A stretch of 64,000 bases of DNA from Lucinisca nassula. Its lineage: Eukaryota > Mollusca > Bivalvia > Lucinida > Lucinidae. The translations under genes were made by a program, and so were the position numbers. Below, piece by piece: positions 24,276 through 37,500 of this stretch; position 1 is the stretch's first letter; every line of letters begins with the position of its first letter. The notes beneath the pieces are model-generated. The model saw nothing but the letters and a program-made list of their open reading frames with translations. It searched no databases and was not told the origin of the DNA. The stretch is from positions 129,798,027 through 129,862,026 of the forward strand of contig OY757023.1 in NCBI GenBank assembly GCA_963580285.1, given 5' to 3'.

Positions 24276-24487
24276 GCTTCCACACAGATTTGAAACCCAC
24301 TGAACCTGAGTACTGAGAGATAAGTGTTGAGTCAGACCACTCATTATACCCTAGAGTTGTCTTTGGGCAGTAGGGTTTGAGAGGTCATTTCCTCTCAACG
24401 TCGAAGTCCTAACAAATCGGAGGCAAGGTATCCAAATGATCTGAATAGTGTTGATGGAGTAGTAAAAGCTCAACACACACAAAACAA
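24255..24487 (+). repeat. Diverged copy of the hairpin-head SINE
   Basis: Shares ATGCTTCCACACAGAT, GGGTTTGAGAGGTCAT and TAGTGTTGATGG in order. The head hairpin is missing. Confidence 0.6.
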
Positions 24488-24491
24488 AAGC

Positions 24492-24777
24492 CATTATGAT
24501 AACACACACGTGTGACATAGCGCAGTATTTCATATCTCAAAAATGGTTACTTTTCTGATGAAAATTTACGCATTTTTTCTGATTAATACTCAACAAATAG
24601 GTTGTGGGTGCTCGTTAGAACCACCTAAATGAGGCGGTTCTAACAAGTACCCACAAACTTAAGTATCCACAAACTATGTCTTGGAGAAGAAATAAGAAAA
24701 ATAATGTTCTCCCCAGGAAATCCCAATTTTCTATATATAAAGTGGGGTGTTCATTTCAGGGACTTGTTCACGCGATG
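24492..24777 (-). mobile_element. hpA element
   Basis: Reverse copy, CATTATGATAACACACACGT to TTGTTCACGCGATG. One palindrome arm has a short duplicated piece (ACTTAAGTATCCACAAAC). Confidence 0.75.
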
Positions 24778-25079
24778 AACCATGTCATCCATCACTAAGC
24801 CTCAGCATTACATATGAATCATCTGCCATCAGTCTGTTAAGCTCGGTTTCCACTAGCTGATGGTCTCCAAAATAAGAAAGAAAATGCTGACTGCCAGTCA
24901 TGACTGGTGCTTAAGTGTTAAAGCATCCTTCACTGACCACTTTGCAGTCCAATTACGAGCAGCTGTCAACAAAACCTAAAATTGGAATAAACATTAAAAC
25001 TATAAATAGACATCATATTTCATATTGTTCTATCAAAAGTCAAGAAAGCCTACCAGCCGTAAGAAAAGAATCAACTACT

Positions 25080-25085
25080 TTTATT
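25080..25085 (-). promoter_or_regulatory. Candidate polyadenylation hexamer for SCLY
   Basis: AATAAA on the minus strand (TTTATT on plus), about 320 bp past the SCLY stop and beyond the MITE in the presumed 3' UTR. The hexamer is common by chance in AT-rich DNA, so this is only a candidate. Confidence 0.25.
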
Positions 25086-25140
25086 TCCTTCATAGTTATC
25101 AACACGATCACGGAATGTCCTTGCTCAGAAACTGCCAGTT

Positions 25141-25384
25141 GAAAGGGTAATGGGAACACCTGGCAGATTCTTCCGCTACTTTTTCAAAGGGAGACAACTT
25201 TCAGGACTTCCTGTTCGCTTTTCTATAAGCCCTGTCCTGCTGAAAAAGAAGTCTAATCTTGAAGGAAAGAATTTGCTCCTAAGGAGCAAATTCTTTCCTT
25301 TAAGAGTTGACCCTTATTAACAAGGAAGACAAAAATACTTTTGCAGGAGTTGCCTCCCCTGAAGGTGTTCCCATTTCCCTTAAA
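25141..25384 (+). mobile_element. Same MITE family, adjoining the SCLY stop
   Basis: Internal hairpin GGAAAGAATTTGCTCCT / AGGAGCAAATTCTTTCC. Right end CCCATTTCCCTTAA, 17 bp from the SCLY stop. Confidence 0.75.
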
Positions 25385-25401
25385 AGGATAGGCAAAATTC
25401 A

Positions 25402-25558
25402 TCATGATTTGTTGAGACGAATTTGTTGCACAGCTTGCAATATATCATCAACAATTAAATCAATGTCATTTGTTGTAGTATATCGGCCCACTGAAAGTCT
25501 AATGGCGTTCATTGCTATTTTGGTCTCTATACCGATCGCTGTCAAGATTGAAGACACC
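25402..25558 (-). CDS. SCLY: SCLY terminal exon and stop
   Basis: The exon is 157 nt including the stop, acceptor TTTTCTAG. It completes the split Arg, then encodes [31 protein letters not shown] and [20 protein letters not shown] before TGA. RLSVGR.TT is the conserved C-terminal substrate-binding block of the family. A 244-bp MITE begins only 17 bp beyond the stop, so any 3' UTR must run through it. Confidence 0.94.
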
Positions 25559-28500
25559 CTAGAAAAGAAAAAAAAATATATATTTCATTTTCAGGAAAGA
25601 AGCTGCGAGCATAAAAAACAATGGTTTTCATTATCAATAAAGATCTGCTCTTAAAAGAAGGAAAATTGTCCTCTCTTTATTTTTTTTTATACTGATGGAC
25701 CCTTAAATTGTTATATGTCAACAAGTCCATTTGTCATTAAATGGGTGTCTGTTTTTTTGCCATTTTAATTTTACGTGTGTTTTTGATGGAAAAGCCTGTC
25801 AATAAACAGTGTATACCCTGATCAGACGCCGCAATATGAAGACTGTTCACCTGACAGTCATTCCATATGTTATTTGCGGTGTCCTATCTGAGCCTTCAAT
25901 GTTTTATATGATAGAGTTGAACCTTGATAATTCAAAGTTGATGATGATGATGATTTCGTGTTTAATGACGTGTCAACTCTCTCTGTGGGTCATAAGCGTC
26001 AAATGATTTATGACAAAAAAATAATTCAAAGTTGCAGAAAATGAAATGATCAGGAAATGTGGAGTAGCTTGACAGTCAATGCTACAAAGGGTGCTTTTTG
26101 AATTATACACCGACAGCGTTTTCTACCTAAAGAAAGACAAAAATAAATATCAGGTCTCATGGACGTAGGTTTGGCGAATATGGAGCTTGTGGCAATGGCT
26201 TGACCTGCTTATAAATTAATACTGCTATGTGATAGTGTCCTAGAGAGCATATTCATTGTTATAAATATGACAGATGTCCAATAAACAACAGAACTGAAGC
26301 AATTTTTATCAGGCATTTGAAGAACACACGCTTAAATGGTTTCTTTCTTATCTCTAAAAATAACTTTTGTCTGAAGAAAAGGTTTGATATGTTGTTCTTA
26401 CTTCTAGTCCAGATAACTACGAGCAATGTATGCCCCTGTAACTAAGCTTTTCTTAATAAAAAGTGTCGTTGACAAGTGTAAATTATGTAGACTTTTTATT
26501 CTGATGAAGCTCAACAAAAATCAAGGAAAGTAAGAAATACATATAACAAACATACCTGTTTTGTGAATGGCAGGCAGCTCCAACACTGGCTTGTAGAACT
26601 TTACATTTTGATAAGACTACCGAACCTGTAAAATATGTAAAACAAAAAGGTGTATTGATACATTTACAAAATATTTTGATTCCCGTATCAATTGTTAGGC
26701 AGACCTCAAATCATAAAGGAAAAACCCAATTAGCAGAAATTATTTTACCAAAACTAGACCCCTTTTTCGGAGGAATCTGTGAAATGTGGTACCTCAAAGT
26801 TTGCCTCAGACGCTAGAGTCCCCGTGTAAGGATGAAAGATTCTAAGTGCATCATCCCTTAGATTGGAATGTTAATAGGAGGCGCCTGTACATGAAGAATG
26901 GCTTCCTTAGCAGGAAAAAGATCCCTACAATGAGTGCTATATCAGCTATCATCCTGCAAATTTGGGGTGTATGTAAAACACACCATTGAGTAACGAACGG
27001 TCAAAGTTAGCTTTTGAAAGAAAGAAAGTTCACTTAAAATTAAACAAGCAGTCAAAACAGTTGTCTTTCTTTCCACACAATTGAAACTTTGTCAGGTGTT
27101 TCCATTCCCGATAAATTATTAGACATTGAGTTAAGACTGTTATGGCCCTTTCAAAGACACTTCACTTAAAGCAATCTGATTATTAATAAAAAAAACCGGA
27201 CCTGTAACAGGTCTTGGAATCACAAATGTGACTTGATTCCCCCAGTGGAATGCGTTTCAAGGATCGTTCCAAGGTGGTTCTTCTGTCGCGGTTAATTTTT
27301 GCTATGGCTTGTCTTTGAGTGTGTGTAATGCTTATATGATTTGGTTTTAGATAACCAATTGGCCATTGTTTGGGAAAGAAAATGTCATTTTGGCTTTCCA
27401 CTTTTGATGTGTCCATTAGGGTCTAGTTGTTTCAGGTTTCCCTTTGGTATCTCTGATGGGAGCTGTTGGTTAATTGTATCGATTCCTGATCATTACCTTC
27501 ACCTCTATTTTGAACGAGGATTGAACAGCCCTAAAAGACCTATGTTAAAAGCGTCATGGTTCTTCATCAATAGTCAATGCAGGCCTATTGCAGCTGTTCT
27601 AATGAGGTCTTTGTTTGAATCAAAACAAGAGACCTTTGTTAGATTTACTTTCATAATAAGTTATGTTCACTGTTAACACTTATCCCGCTGAAAATGACAA
27701 TCCCTATCTTTGCCAACAGTGTAGATCAATGCCCTCTGATCAGGATCTGCACTGTTTTTCATGCAGTTTGTGAAATGAACTCATATACATGGTTGACAGT
27801 CAGAAATGGCTTATTTTTGGAGTAGGAAGATGGTTAACATCAAATACATGTATGTAAATCATCGTCTTTGTTTCGCTGCAAGGATATTCAAATACCTCTT
27901 GGTTTTATATCCATAATTTCAAGCATCTAGCTAGTCTGTGAAGCCAATCAGGTGGGTTTCTGTCTCATATGGGCGCTTTTTATACGACATGACCACATGG
28001 ACAATGTATGTATCATCATGACACCATATGTGACAGTGTTGTTGACATCACGTCAATTTTAGGCAATATCATTACGAAAACACGCCCATGCAAATACACT
28101 GCTTAAAAAATTAAAGGAACACATTTTTGAATTTATTTTTATCATATAAATTTGAAGCCAATTCTTTTACATATGTGCTTCCATAAAACTACATTACCTT
28201 TACATTAAATTATCGATAATTGCATGCCCAAGATTGGTCTCAGAAAGCACTTGCAACCGGTTAAATCGGACTACCTTTGATTTGGTGAACATTCGCTACA
28301 TGTACGAAATTTGTGAATTTTACATCGTGGAGTCAAAATGAATATTTTTATATTTGTTTTCGCTCTTTGGTGTGTTTATGGACTATCTGTGACTGTAAGG
28401 CACCATTTGAGTCATCTTGATACCGTCAGAGCAGTACAAATGGTAGAGGATGGGCTCTCTAAACGTAGGGTGGCACTTATCCTTGGGGTTTCTCCCAGTG

Positions 28501-31500
28501 TTGTCAATCGGTAATGGAATCGCTATGTAGACACCGGAAGTCATCAGAGAAGACCCGGGCAAGGCCATCCAAGGGTGACAACTGCGGTACAGGATCGCTA
28601 CTTGCGGGCTCTATCACTGCGAAACCGCCTTTCCACAGCTAGAAGCCTTCAAAATGACTTTCAGATGGCAACAGGTGTTCGTTTATGCAATCAAACAGTA
28701 AGGAATCGACTCCCTAGTGACAGTTTACGCGCTAGACGCCCAGCCACAGGCCCCATTTTGACCTGTGACCACCGTAGGCGCAGACTGGATTTTGCCAACG
28801 AGCACGCCAGATGGACTTTGCCCCAGTGGCACTGTGTATTGTTCACAGATGAAATTCGGTTTCAGGTTTCAACTTGTGATAGACATGTTCGTGTTTGGAG
28901 GCGTGAAGGAGAGCGATATGCTGACTGCAACATTGTGCAACATGACAGGTTCGGTGGTGGCTCAATCATGTTCTGGGGCGGAATTTGCTATGGTGGACGC
29001 ACGGAATTATACAGTATTGCTGGGGGCACTTTGACAGCTTTAAGATACAGAGATGAAATTTTGGATCCTATTGTAAGGCAATTTTGGGTGCAATGGGGCA
29101 TGGGGATTTAGTGCAAGATAATGCCAGATGTCACACTGCCAGAGCAGTCATGGAGTACTTCGAACGTGAAACTATGGATGTAATGGACTGGCCAGCAAGG
29201 TCTCCGGACTTGAACTGTATTGAACATGTATGGGACATGATTTATAGACAAGTTTCAGATCAACCCAATCCGCCCAGAAATGTTCAGGTACTTGGAAGTT
29301 GCTGTTGTTCGAGCCTGGAATAACCTTCCTCAACAACAAATTCAAACGTTGGTCCAGAGTATGCCAATGTGTTGTAGAGAGTGCCGAGATGCTTGTGGTG
29401 GCCATACACATTACTAACGTTCAGGACTTTAGTCCGTTTAAACCCCCATTAGTTTTTAAAAATTATTTTACTTTGAAAATGTCAAAAACTGTCATTTTCC
29501 CTCTTTTTTATTTTTCTTGCCCACTGATCAGACATGTTTGATGAAATGTTGATTAAATGGTGATGTGTTCAATAGATTTTCGATATGTGTTAAAACATGT
29601 ATGTTTGTGAGAACCTTGTTATAAATATTTAAAAAAATAAAGTGTTCCTTTAATTTTTTTTGAGCAGTGTACATTGTAAACCTTACCGCCGAAAAAAAAA
29701 ACACGAAAATTTTAAGATGAAAAACTTTGTTATTTTTTTTTCTGCTCAAAATATAGATTATGGGTATCCGTTAGAATCGCCTCCTCGAGAAATATCATAG
29801 AGGCGGTTCGAACGAATATCCACAATCTATATTTTAGAGCAGAAATTAGAAAAATAAGGTTTACCCCTGTAAACCCCAGTATTACTATATAAGAGTGTGG
29901 TTCAAGGGGGTAACAAATTGTATAGCCGTGTTTTCGTGATGATTAGAATCGTGAAACAATATTCGGAACTGCCAGATAACGAATAGTGTTAAGCCTTGTC
30001 CTGCTGAACATGACAAACCTACCTCTGCAAACTGTAGATCCAGATGAAGAACCATCCGATTAGGATCTATATGTTTTGTCATGCAAATTGTGAATTAAAT
30101 TACAGTATATCATGTTATTTGACTGGATAATAGTCAAACATGACCGTGGCTTAATTTATTCAGTAAAACGTAAATGTGAGCTGAAGAAGACTGAAGATTA
30201 CATGATTCGTCACGGTGTCCCTCAACTGAGAGTTAATACAGATGAAGAAAGAGAAGTGTCAATCAAAGTAAATGTTTCATCTAATGTAATCAACAGCTTC
30301 CTTGTGAACGGATGTTTCATATTATGCATATTCCTCTATGAGAAAACCTGTTTTCAGGATTTTTACCAGGTATGACACACACCTCCTAAGGTGCAGAGAT
30401 TAGCAACAGTCTTAAAAGTTAGAGTGCAGATAACCCTCTATATAGGGTCATTTGATATAATTACGTAAACAAGCCTATACAAATGCATTGTAAACTTTAC
30501 CAATAAAATACGAAATTTTTTAAGATGAAATACTGTGATATTTTTTCTACTTTCTGCTCAAAATACAGATTGTGGGTAGTCATTAGAGCCGCCTCATCGA
30601 GCGGGTTCTATAACTTCTAACAAGTACCCCCACTTTATATTTTAGAGCTGAAGTAAGAAAAATAAGGTTTACCCTTGAAACACCATATTTTACTATATAA
30701 AGTGGTGTTCAAGGGGGTCAAAATTATATAGGCGTAGTTTCATGATGAACGAAAAACCCATTACAACAACAATTTCATTGGAACAAATCCTTAGCTCAAG
30801 ATGGGAGTGGAGAATATTGTATTTGTAACAACCCCAAACAAATGTTGTGGGTATTGTTAGATTTACCTCGGCGGGGCAATTCTAACAAATATCCGCAACA
30901 TTTGTTTCTTGGTGTATCTTAGGGGAAAAGGTCCATTAATACCTATTTTACTACTCCTTTACTACTTCTTATTGGGATTCTTTATAACGGCAAAATCTTT
31001 ATAATAGGTAAATATTAAGGAACAAATACTATCGTTAATAACGAGCACCCTCTGTATTGCACTATTCAAAGTAGAAGTAAAACAAAGATCAGGAATCGAT
31101 ACAATTAACTTACTCCACCCATCAAAGACACCAAAGGGAAAGAAACACAAACATGAAGCGACCAGACCATAATGGAAACCTTAACAAAGGAAGGCCATAA
31201 GGACAGTTACTTTCCCACTATAAGAGATACAATAATCACAATAATCCTCTTCTCTTGGAGATAGAAGACAAATTTACAGGTAAGAAGATAGGGACAGTGA
31301 ACATCCCCCATGTGACATGTGCTGATGATTTGTGCTACGTGACGGAGACCAAGAGTGAACTCCAACCAATGATGTCCACTTCTGAGGGATATGCTAACCG
31401 GGAGCATTATACTGTTCACCCGACCAAAACGGTTATAGTGGCTTACGATGCTTCTGATACCCCTACCATAACCTTGTATGGCGAAGAAATCCCGGTGCAT

Positions 31501-34500
31501 CTTGGTATCTGCAGGAGTGCAGATTGTAAACCAAATACTGATGAGAAAATTTCACTAGGCCGTGGGACTGCATACTCACTAATGGGTGCAGGCTTTCATG
31601 GCAAATCAGGCATCAAGCAGAGCATAAAGGCTGATATGTGGCGGAAATATGTTATTCCCAGACTGATTTATGGCCTTGAAGCCCAAAATCTATTGAAAAA
31701 AGATCTAAAAGCCTTAGATGCTTTTCAAATAAGAACTGCCAAGCAGCTCCAGGGATTACCCACAAAAACCCCCAATTCTGCCGCTTTGGCCCTGCTTGGC
31801 CTTCTACCTGTTGAGGCCTGTATTAACAAGTGTATCCTGACTCAGTTCTGCAATGCTGTTCGTGACCCCAAATCTATTGAGCATGACATAGCAATCAGAC
31901 AACTAGCTGTCAAATCACCCGATGACAAAAGTTTTTTCTCAAACGTTAGGAAAATCTTGGATATTTATTCCCTTCCAACTGCATATACGTTACTTAATAA
32001 TACTCCCAAGAAAGAGAAATGGAAAAAGTTAGTAAACTCCAATGTGCACTTGCACCTGGAAACCCTGTGGAAGGAGGATATTGCTAGTAAATCCTCTCTG
32101 AAATACCTAAACCCAGACTCCTTAAAGGTAGGCAAGGTCCATCAAATTTACGCATACGTAAACAATAGTATCTTTGATGTCACGAGGGCTGAAACGAAGG
32201 CTAGGCTACTAACAGGAACATATACGTTGCAGGCCAATAGGGCAAGGTTTAACCAATTTAATGTTAATCCACAATGTCCTCTCTGTAATAAGCAACCTGA
32301 GGATAGAGAACACTTCATTGTCATCTGTGAAAGATTAAATTATGTAAGGGTACCGTACATTCTCAAAATTAGGACTTTGTTTAACTATTCCAGAGAAATT
32401 GACCACGTTCTAGAGACTCCCGAACTGTGTGTACAGCTTCTACTGGATTCAAGTCACCCGCATGTTACTCAGAGGCTTGAGTTTACCAACAGACAAACAG
32501 AACTTCTGGAGTTACATTCCCGGGAACTGATTCACGAGTTACACCTGAATCGCGTTCGTTTACTGAAAACTGACTAGGAAGTGCTGAAAGTACCAGAGAG
32601 CATAAGATAGGAAAACTTTAAAGACCACAAGTTTTGTTTATCTGTGCAAAAGAAATTAATTTAAATCTGTGATAAATATTCACTTCACAATCTGTGAAGG
32701 TGCCACGCAAAATAAACGTGGGGACACTAAGCTACAAGAAGAATGGCCAAATGGCCATCCAAAAGGAAAAGACACAAGTGATACACACAGTAAGTAACAA
32801 ACAACAACATAAATAAACCGCCACAGAAGAACTGCCTTGGAACGGTCAGTGGAAAGAATTCCACTGGGGGCTTAAATCGATTTTACATGGCCATAATCCT
32901 CGCCCTTACCTCTGTTGCGGTATACACTAATTTTGTTTAGTCCGCATGAAGGCTTTGGAGTCTAACTTTTGGTTTTCTTTTGCTCCAGCATTTCAGTGGT
33001 TTCTTGCTGTCGAGTCCTCACCGTTGTCTCACCTCTGTGGTTCTTTGATTATTTGTATTCACTGAGATGATGCACTGATGAATTAGGAGGCCTTCATGCG
33101 GACTGAACAAATTATTTGTCTAAATCGCGACAGAAGGGCGAGGATTGTGGCCACGTAAAATCGATTAAAGCCCCCCCCCCCCCCCCCCCCCCCCCACCCA
33201 GTGGAAATCTTTCCACTGACCGTTCCAAGGCGGTTCTTCTGTGGCAGTTTATTTATGTTGTTGTTTGTTACTTACTGTGTGTGTCACTTGTGTCTTTTTA
33301 TTTTGGATGGCCATATGGCCATTTTGTGGGAAACTGACTGTCCTTATGGCCTTCCTTTGTTTAGTTTTCCATTATGGTCTGGTCGCTTAATGTTTGTGTT
33401 TCTTCCCCCCTTTGGTGTCTTTGATGGGTGGAGTAAGTAATTTGTATCGATTCCTGATCTTTGTTTTACTTCTACTTTTCCTAACTCATCAGCGTTACAT
33501 CTCCGAGAACATACAAATCAAAAAAACTACAGAGATGAAACAAGGTTGAGGACTCGACAGCATACAACAACAGAATAGCTGCAGCAAAAGAAAACAAACA
33601 GTTAGACTCCGAGATAACCTGTTTAATGGCATTTGCGCAGTGAATACATGTGCAGCCTGATCTGCACCTTTGTCATTCGCAAATGCCATTGAAGAGGTTT
33701 TCTCATAACACATCCCTTATCCTGCTGAAAGAAATAATTTTACCACACCCATTTCTGACTATCAGCCAATCAAAATACTAGAAACATATATAATGTTTCA
33801 TCTGTTAACTAACTGACAATGTAGATCCTGATCAGATGGCAGAAACCATCTGATCTGCAACAACAATTTTTGCAATGGTGGTGGTTGTCATGTTCAGCAG
33901 GATAAGGGTTAAATGTGGTATAAGGACAATGTTAATGCCAGAATATCCTTTAAGAAAGGAACCGGCTTTTGCAGGCATGCCTGGCCCACGACCAAAGCAA
34001 AAAATAGATGCTACTTCAAAATCAATAAAAAAAATGCATGATTATATAGCACTAACCAAAATTGGCCTTATTACCGAACATTGTCGGGCCGTGCAATAGT
34101 AAATAAATGCTACGTTTTAAATGCTCTTAGACAATTTCTTTTTTAACCTTACTGCACCAGCACCATTAGACCTAGACCTACCCTGTAAGCCATCGCCAAG
34201 CAGTGATACATTGCATGTGTTTGGCAGTCTGTCTGTATCCGGGATTTTTCCATTAAAATACACTTTTCCTTCAAAAACCTCCTGAAATCATTATAAATCT
34301 GAATTATTGTTCTGCAAATCCGCTGATGACCCCTATCTTTACAAACAGTCCATCTGATCATGATCAGATGGTCTATTCATTACATATATGTGTCACATTA
34401 ACCCATTGTATGAAAGTGGACGCTTCCATTCTATATATTGGACAAGTCCATTGTAATAAAAGGAGTGGTAGTCATATTTGTTTTCGTTTTTATTCCATTT

Positions 34501-37500
34501 TTGATGGAAAATTCTGTCAGAAAATAGTGCAAGTCCTTAATCACCAAAACAATTTCTATGATTTTTTATGATATTTTTCTTAAACATACTCCAGATATAG
34601 GTTGTGGGGGCTTGTAAGAACTACCTCTGCTTTATTGTCAATAGCAAGTTTACTGGCCCATCGATATTTCTCTTCCAAAAAGGTCTTTTTTTTACTTCCA
34701 AGTTATTTTATGAGGTATAGTAGCATATATTAGTACAGAGTGTGTATAAGTGTATCTAATTTTTGCACAATTTGGTGTAATTTATAAAAACAAACGGATG
34801 TGTATTGTCAACATTCCTAACAACTGTAGTGATCTGAACACAATTTCCTGCAGATCATTAGCAAATATGTTTCATAATAAAAATCAGCGTAAGTTTTTTA
34901 ATACTTTTATCACAAACACAGATTCTGGTGCCCTTGGCAAGTACCTTAGTAAGCGGATCTACAAGTACTTGGTACCCACTATAATGGTTTTATCAAACGT
35001 AAGACAAACAACCAATAGACCTATGTAGACTACAATTGGCTTTATAGTAAGTATAGCGTTTTCTGTAGATTTGATTAATTCAGTATTTTAAGCGACCCGC
35101 GTAGTGGGGATACAATATTAAGCCTAAAATTATCTAGTACCTCGAAGAATGAATAGACTATGGGATAAATCTGACTGGTCTGGGTTGTCACTGGATATAC
35201 ATGCTATATTACATTTTCTCATGATACTGTTTTTTTTTTTTAATTTAATTTAACCCAAGATTTTGGTTAATGATTTGCAGTTGTGAACTCCACAATAAAT
35301 AAATAAATAATTACATTTACTGCAATAAAGAACGAAGTATTCTTATCATTTTACTGGCATGACATGGGTGAATACAGGTTTTTCAATTAAAGGTTTGTTT
35401 GGTATCCAATTGCGTTGCCAGTAAATGCACGCGAGGTTTATATTATTCTGTTTTCGATAGCCAATTTGCCATTTTGTGGGAAAGTGACTGTCCATTTGGC
35501 TTTCTGCTGTTGATGATTCCATCAGGGTCTGTTTGTTTCCTGTTTGTGTTTCTTTCCCTTTGGTGTCGCTGATGGAAGCTGTGGGTTGACTGTCATCAAG
35601 AAAACACGCCTATATAATTTTGACCCCCTTGAACCCCACTTTTATATAGTAAAACTGGGGTTTACAGGGGTAGACCTTATTTAATTATTTCTGCTCAAAA
35701 TATAGATTGTGGGCCTAGAACCGCCACTTTGAGCAAAACTAAGAAAAATAACACAATTTTTCAGCTTAAAATGTTCCTTTTTCCAGCGGTAAAGTTTACA
35801 ATGTATTTGTACAGGCGTGTTTTCGTAATGGTATCGATTCCTGATCATTGCCTTCACTTCTATTTAGTGGCAAGGTCATTTATGTATTATTTACCTCAAC
35901 CTCTCTAGAAAAGTGCATACTCTTGGAACCCCGTTTTAAATGAATAAGTGGAATTAACATGGGGATCATCATTTCATGGACTTGTTAACATGGTGTAATA
36001 TTTTCTGATATTGACTAGAGATGAAACATAAGTAAAACGTCTCTTTATATATGAAATATATGTAAACACATCTAAAGGGTGGAACATTCAAATTGCATGC
36101 TTAATTTAGATGAGCATAAAATCTTTTTTATAGCTTCAGGACCTGACATTCTAATGAAAAGGAGGACTACTGACCCCCGTTTTATTCATTTAACCCCAGT
36201 CCTGCTCAATAGATTAATTTTACCACACCAATTTCTGACTATCAACCAATAAAATTACTTGATACAATGGATTCATTCAACTAAACAAATTTAACAACAA
36301 ACAGTGCAGATCTTGAAGAAATCTGATCTGGATCTACACTGTTTTGCAAAGGTAGGGTTATCATGGTACAGCAGGACAAGAGTCAATATTTTGTCAGTTC
36401 ATAAGACTGTTTCACTTATGCTCATAGCAATGCTATCAGCAGAGCTCTATTATCTGACCAATTTTAACCAAAACAGAGGCAAAAATAACTATGACATTGT
36501 ATAGAATCAATTGTTGCATAATTTACCTACTTAACTTTCTGAAAACAACATAACCATACATCACTAAATTTGGCAAATGAAGTCTGCTATATACAAGGTG
36601 GGCGATTCCATTCAGTACACAGATGGGTAAGTACGTGTAAAATATAGTTTTTTTTTCCTTTCATGCATGATAAGCAAATAGTTCAAAGTGAAGCATTTGA
36701 AGAAAACACGCATATAAAAGGTGCATTTGTTTTTGGGATCATTGGTTCCACTGTGGAATTTGGAAACTATTTGAGGGTAACTGATGAGGCCTAATTGGCC
36801 GAAACTAGCTAGTCTGGCCCAGAAAACATGCATACTCCATTTATTTCAGTTCTGTGGTGTATTCCTTGCTTCCAAAGGATAACCCTTTTATAGAACATAC
36901 TCATATATATGAAACGTACATTTTATCTCAAGAATACAGAACTTGAGAAGACAACATATACCTATGCAAGCCAAAATGTGTACATTGCACATGCTAAGTT
37001 AAAAACTGTTAGAATTTACTTATACTGACCTCCAGTTTCTTCTCTAAATAATTTCTGCATGTTCTCATGTTGTTAGCATATGTAAACACATTCTCTGATA
37101 CGAGTTCACATGCCTAGAAAACAAGCATACTTCTTTGTTAGTTAATCTGAAATGAACACCCTGTAAATCCAATTTCATACCAAAAAAGTGGCAGTTTACA
37201 AGCACTATTTGCTTCTTATATTTGTTCGTTTGAATTGAGGTTTAATGTCCCCATCAACACTATTAAGGTCATTTTGGAGACGTTGCTTCCAATTCTGTGG
37301 GACTTTTACCCAACACTGTGATGAAATGACATCTCAAGCCCTACCATCCAATGAAACCAAAAGGCTTACATGCATTGGATGGTCTAACTCACGCCTTGGC
37401 AGGCTTAGTCCTTCTTGATGGTTTACCAGTACCCATGTGTGGTAAGTTTCAGCTCTGCGTGAAAGCACCATGCTATCCAATCTATTTCTCCAGCCCCGAC

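Larger units (their letters stand above)
28070..29941 (+). mobile_element. hpB element disrupted by the Tc1-like transposon
   Basis: Starts CATTACGAAAACACGCCCAT, is split at CAAATA|CATTG by the Tc1-like element and ends CCGTGTTTTCGTGATG. Flanking AT occurs on both sides of the element (28068-28069 and 29942-29943). Confidence 0.85.

Noticed and set aside
28765..29034. 89-codon frame inside the Tc1-like element
   Set aside because: It is a +1 shadow of the transposase frame.
33174..33195. Poly-C/poly-G runs as regulatory signals
   Set aside because: They occur at the same internal position of FB copies (for example 19505, 20087, 53057 and 54667), so they are part of the repeat and unstable in length.
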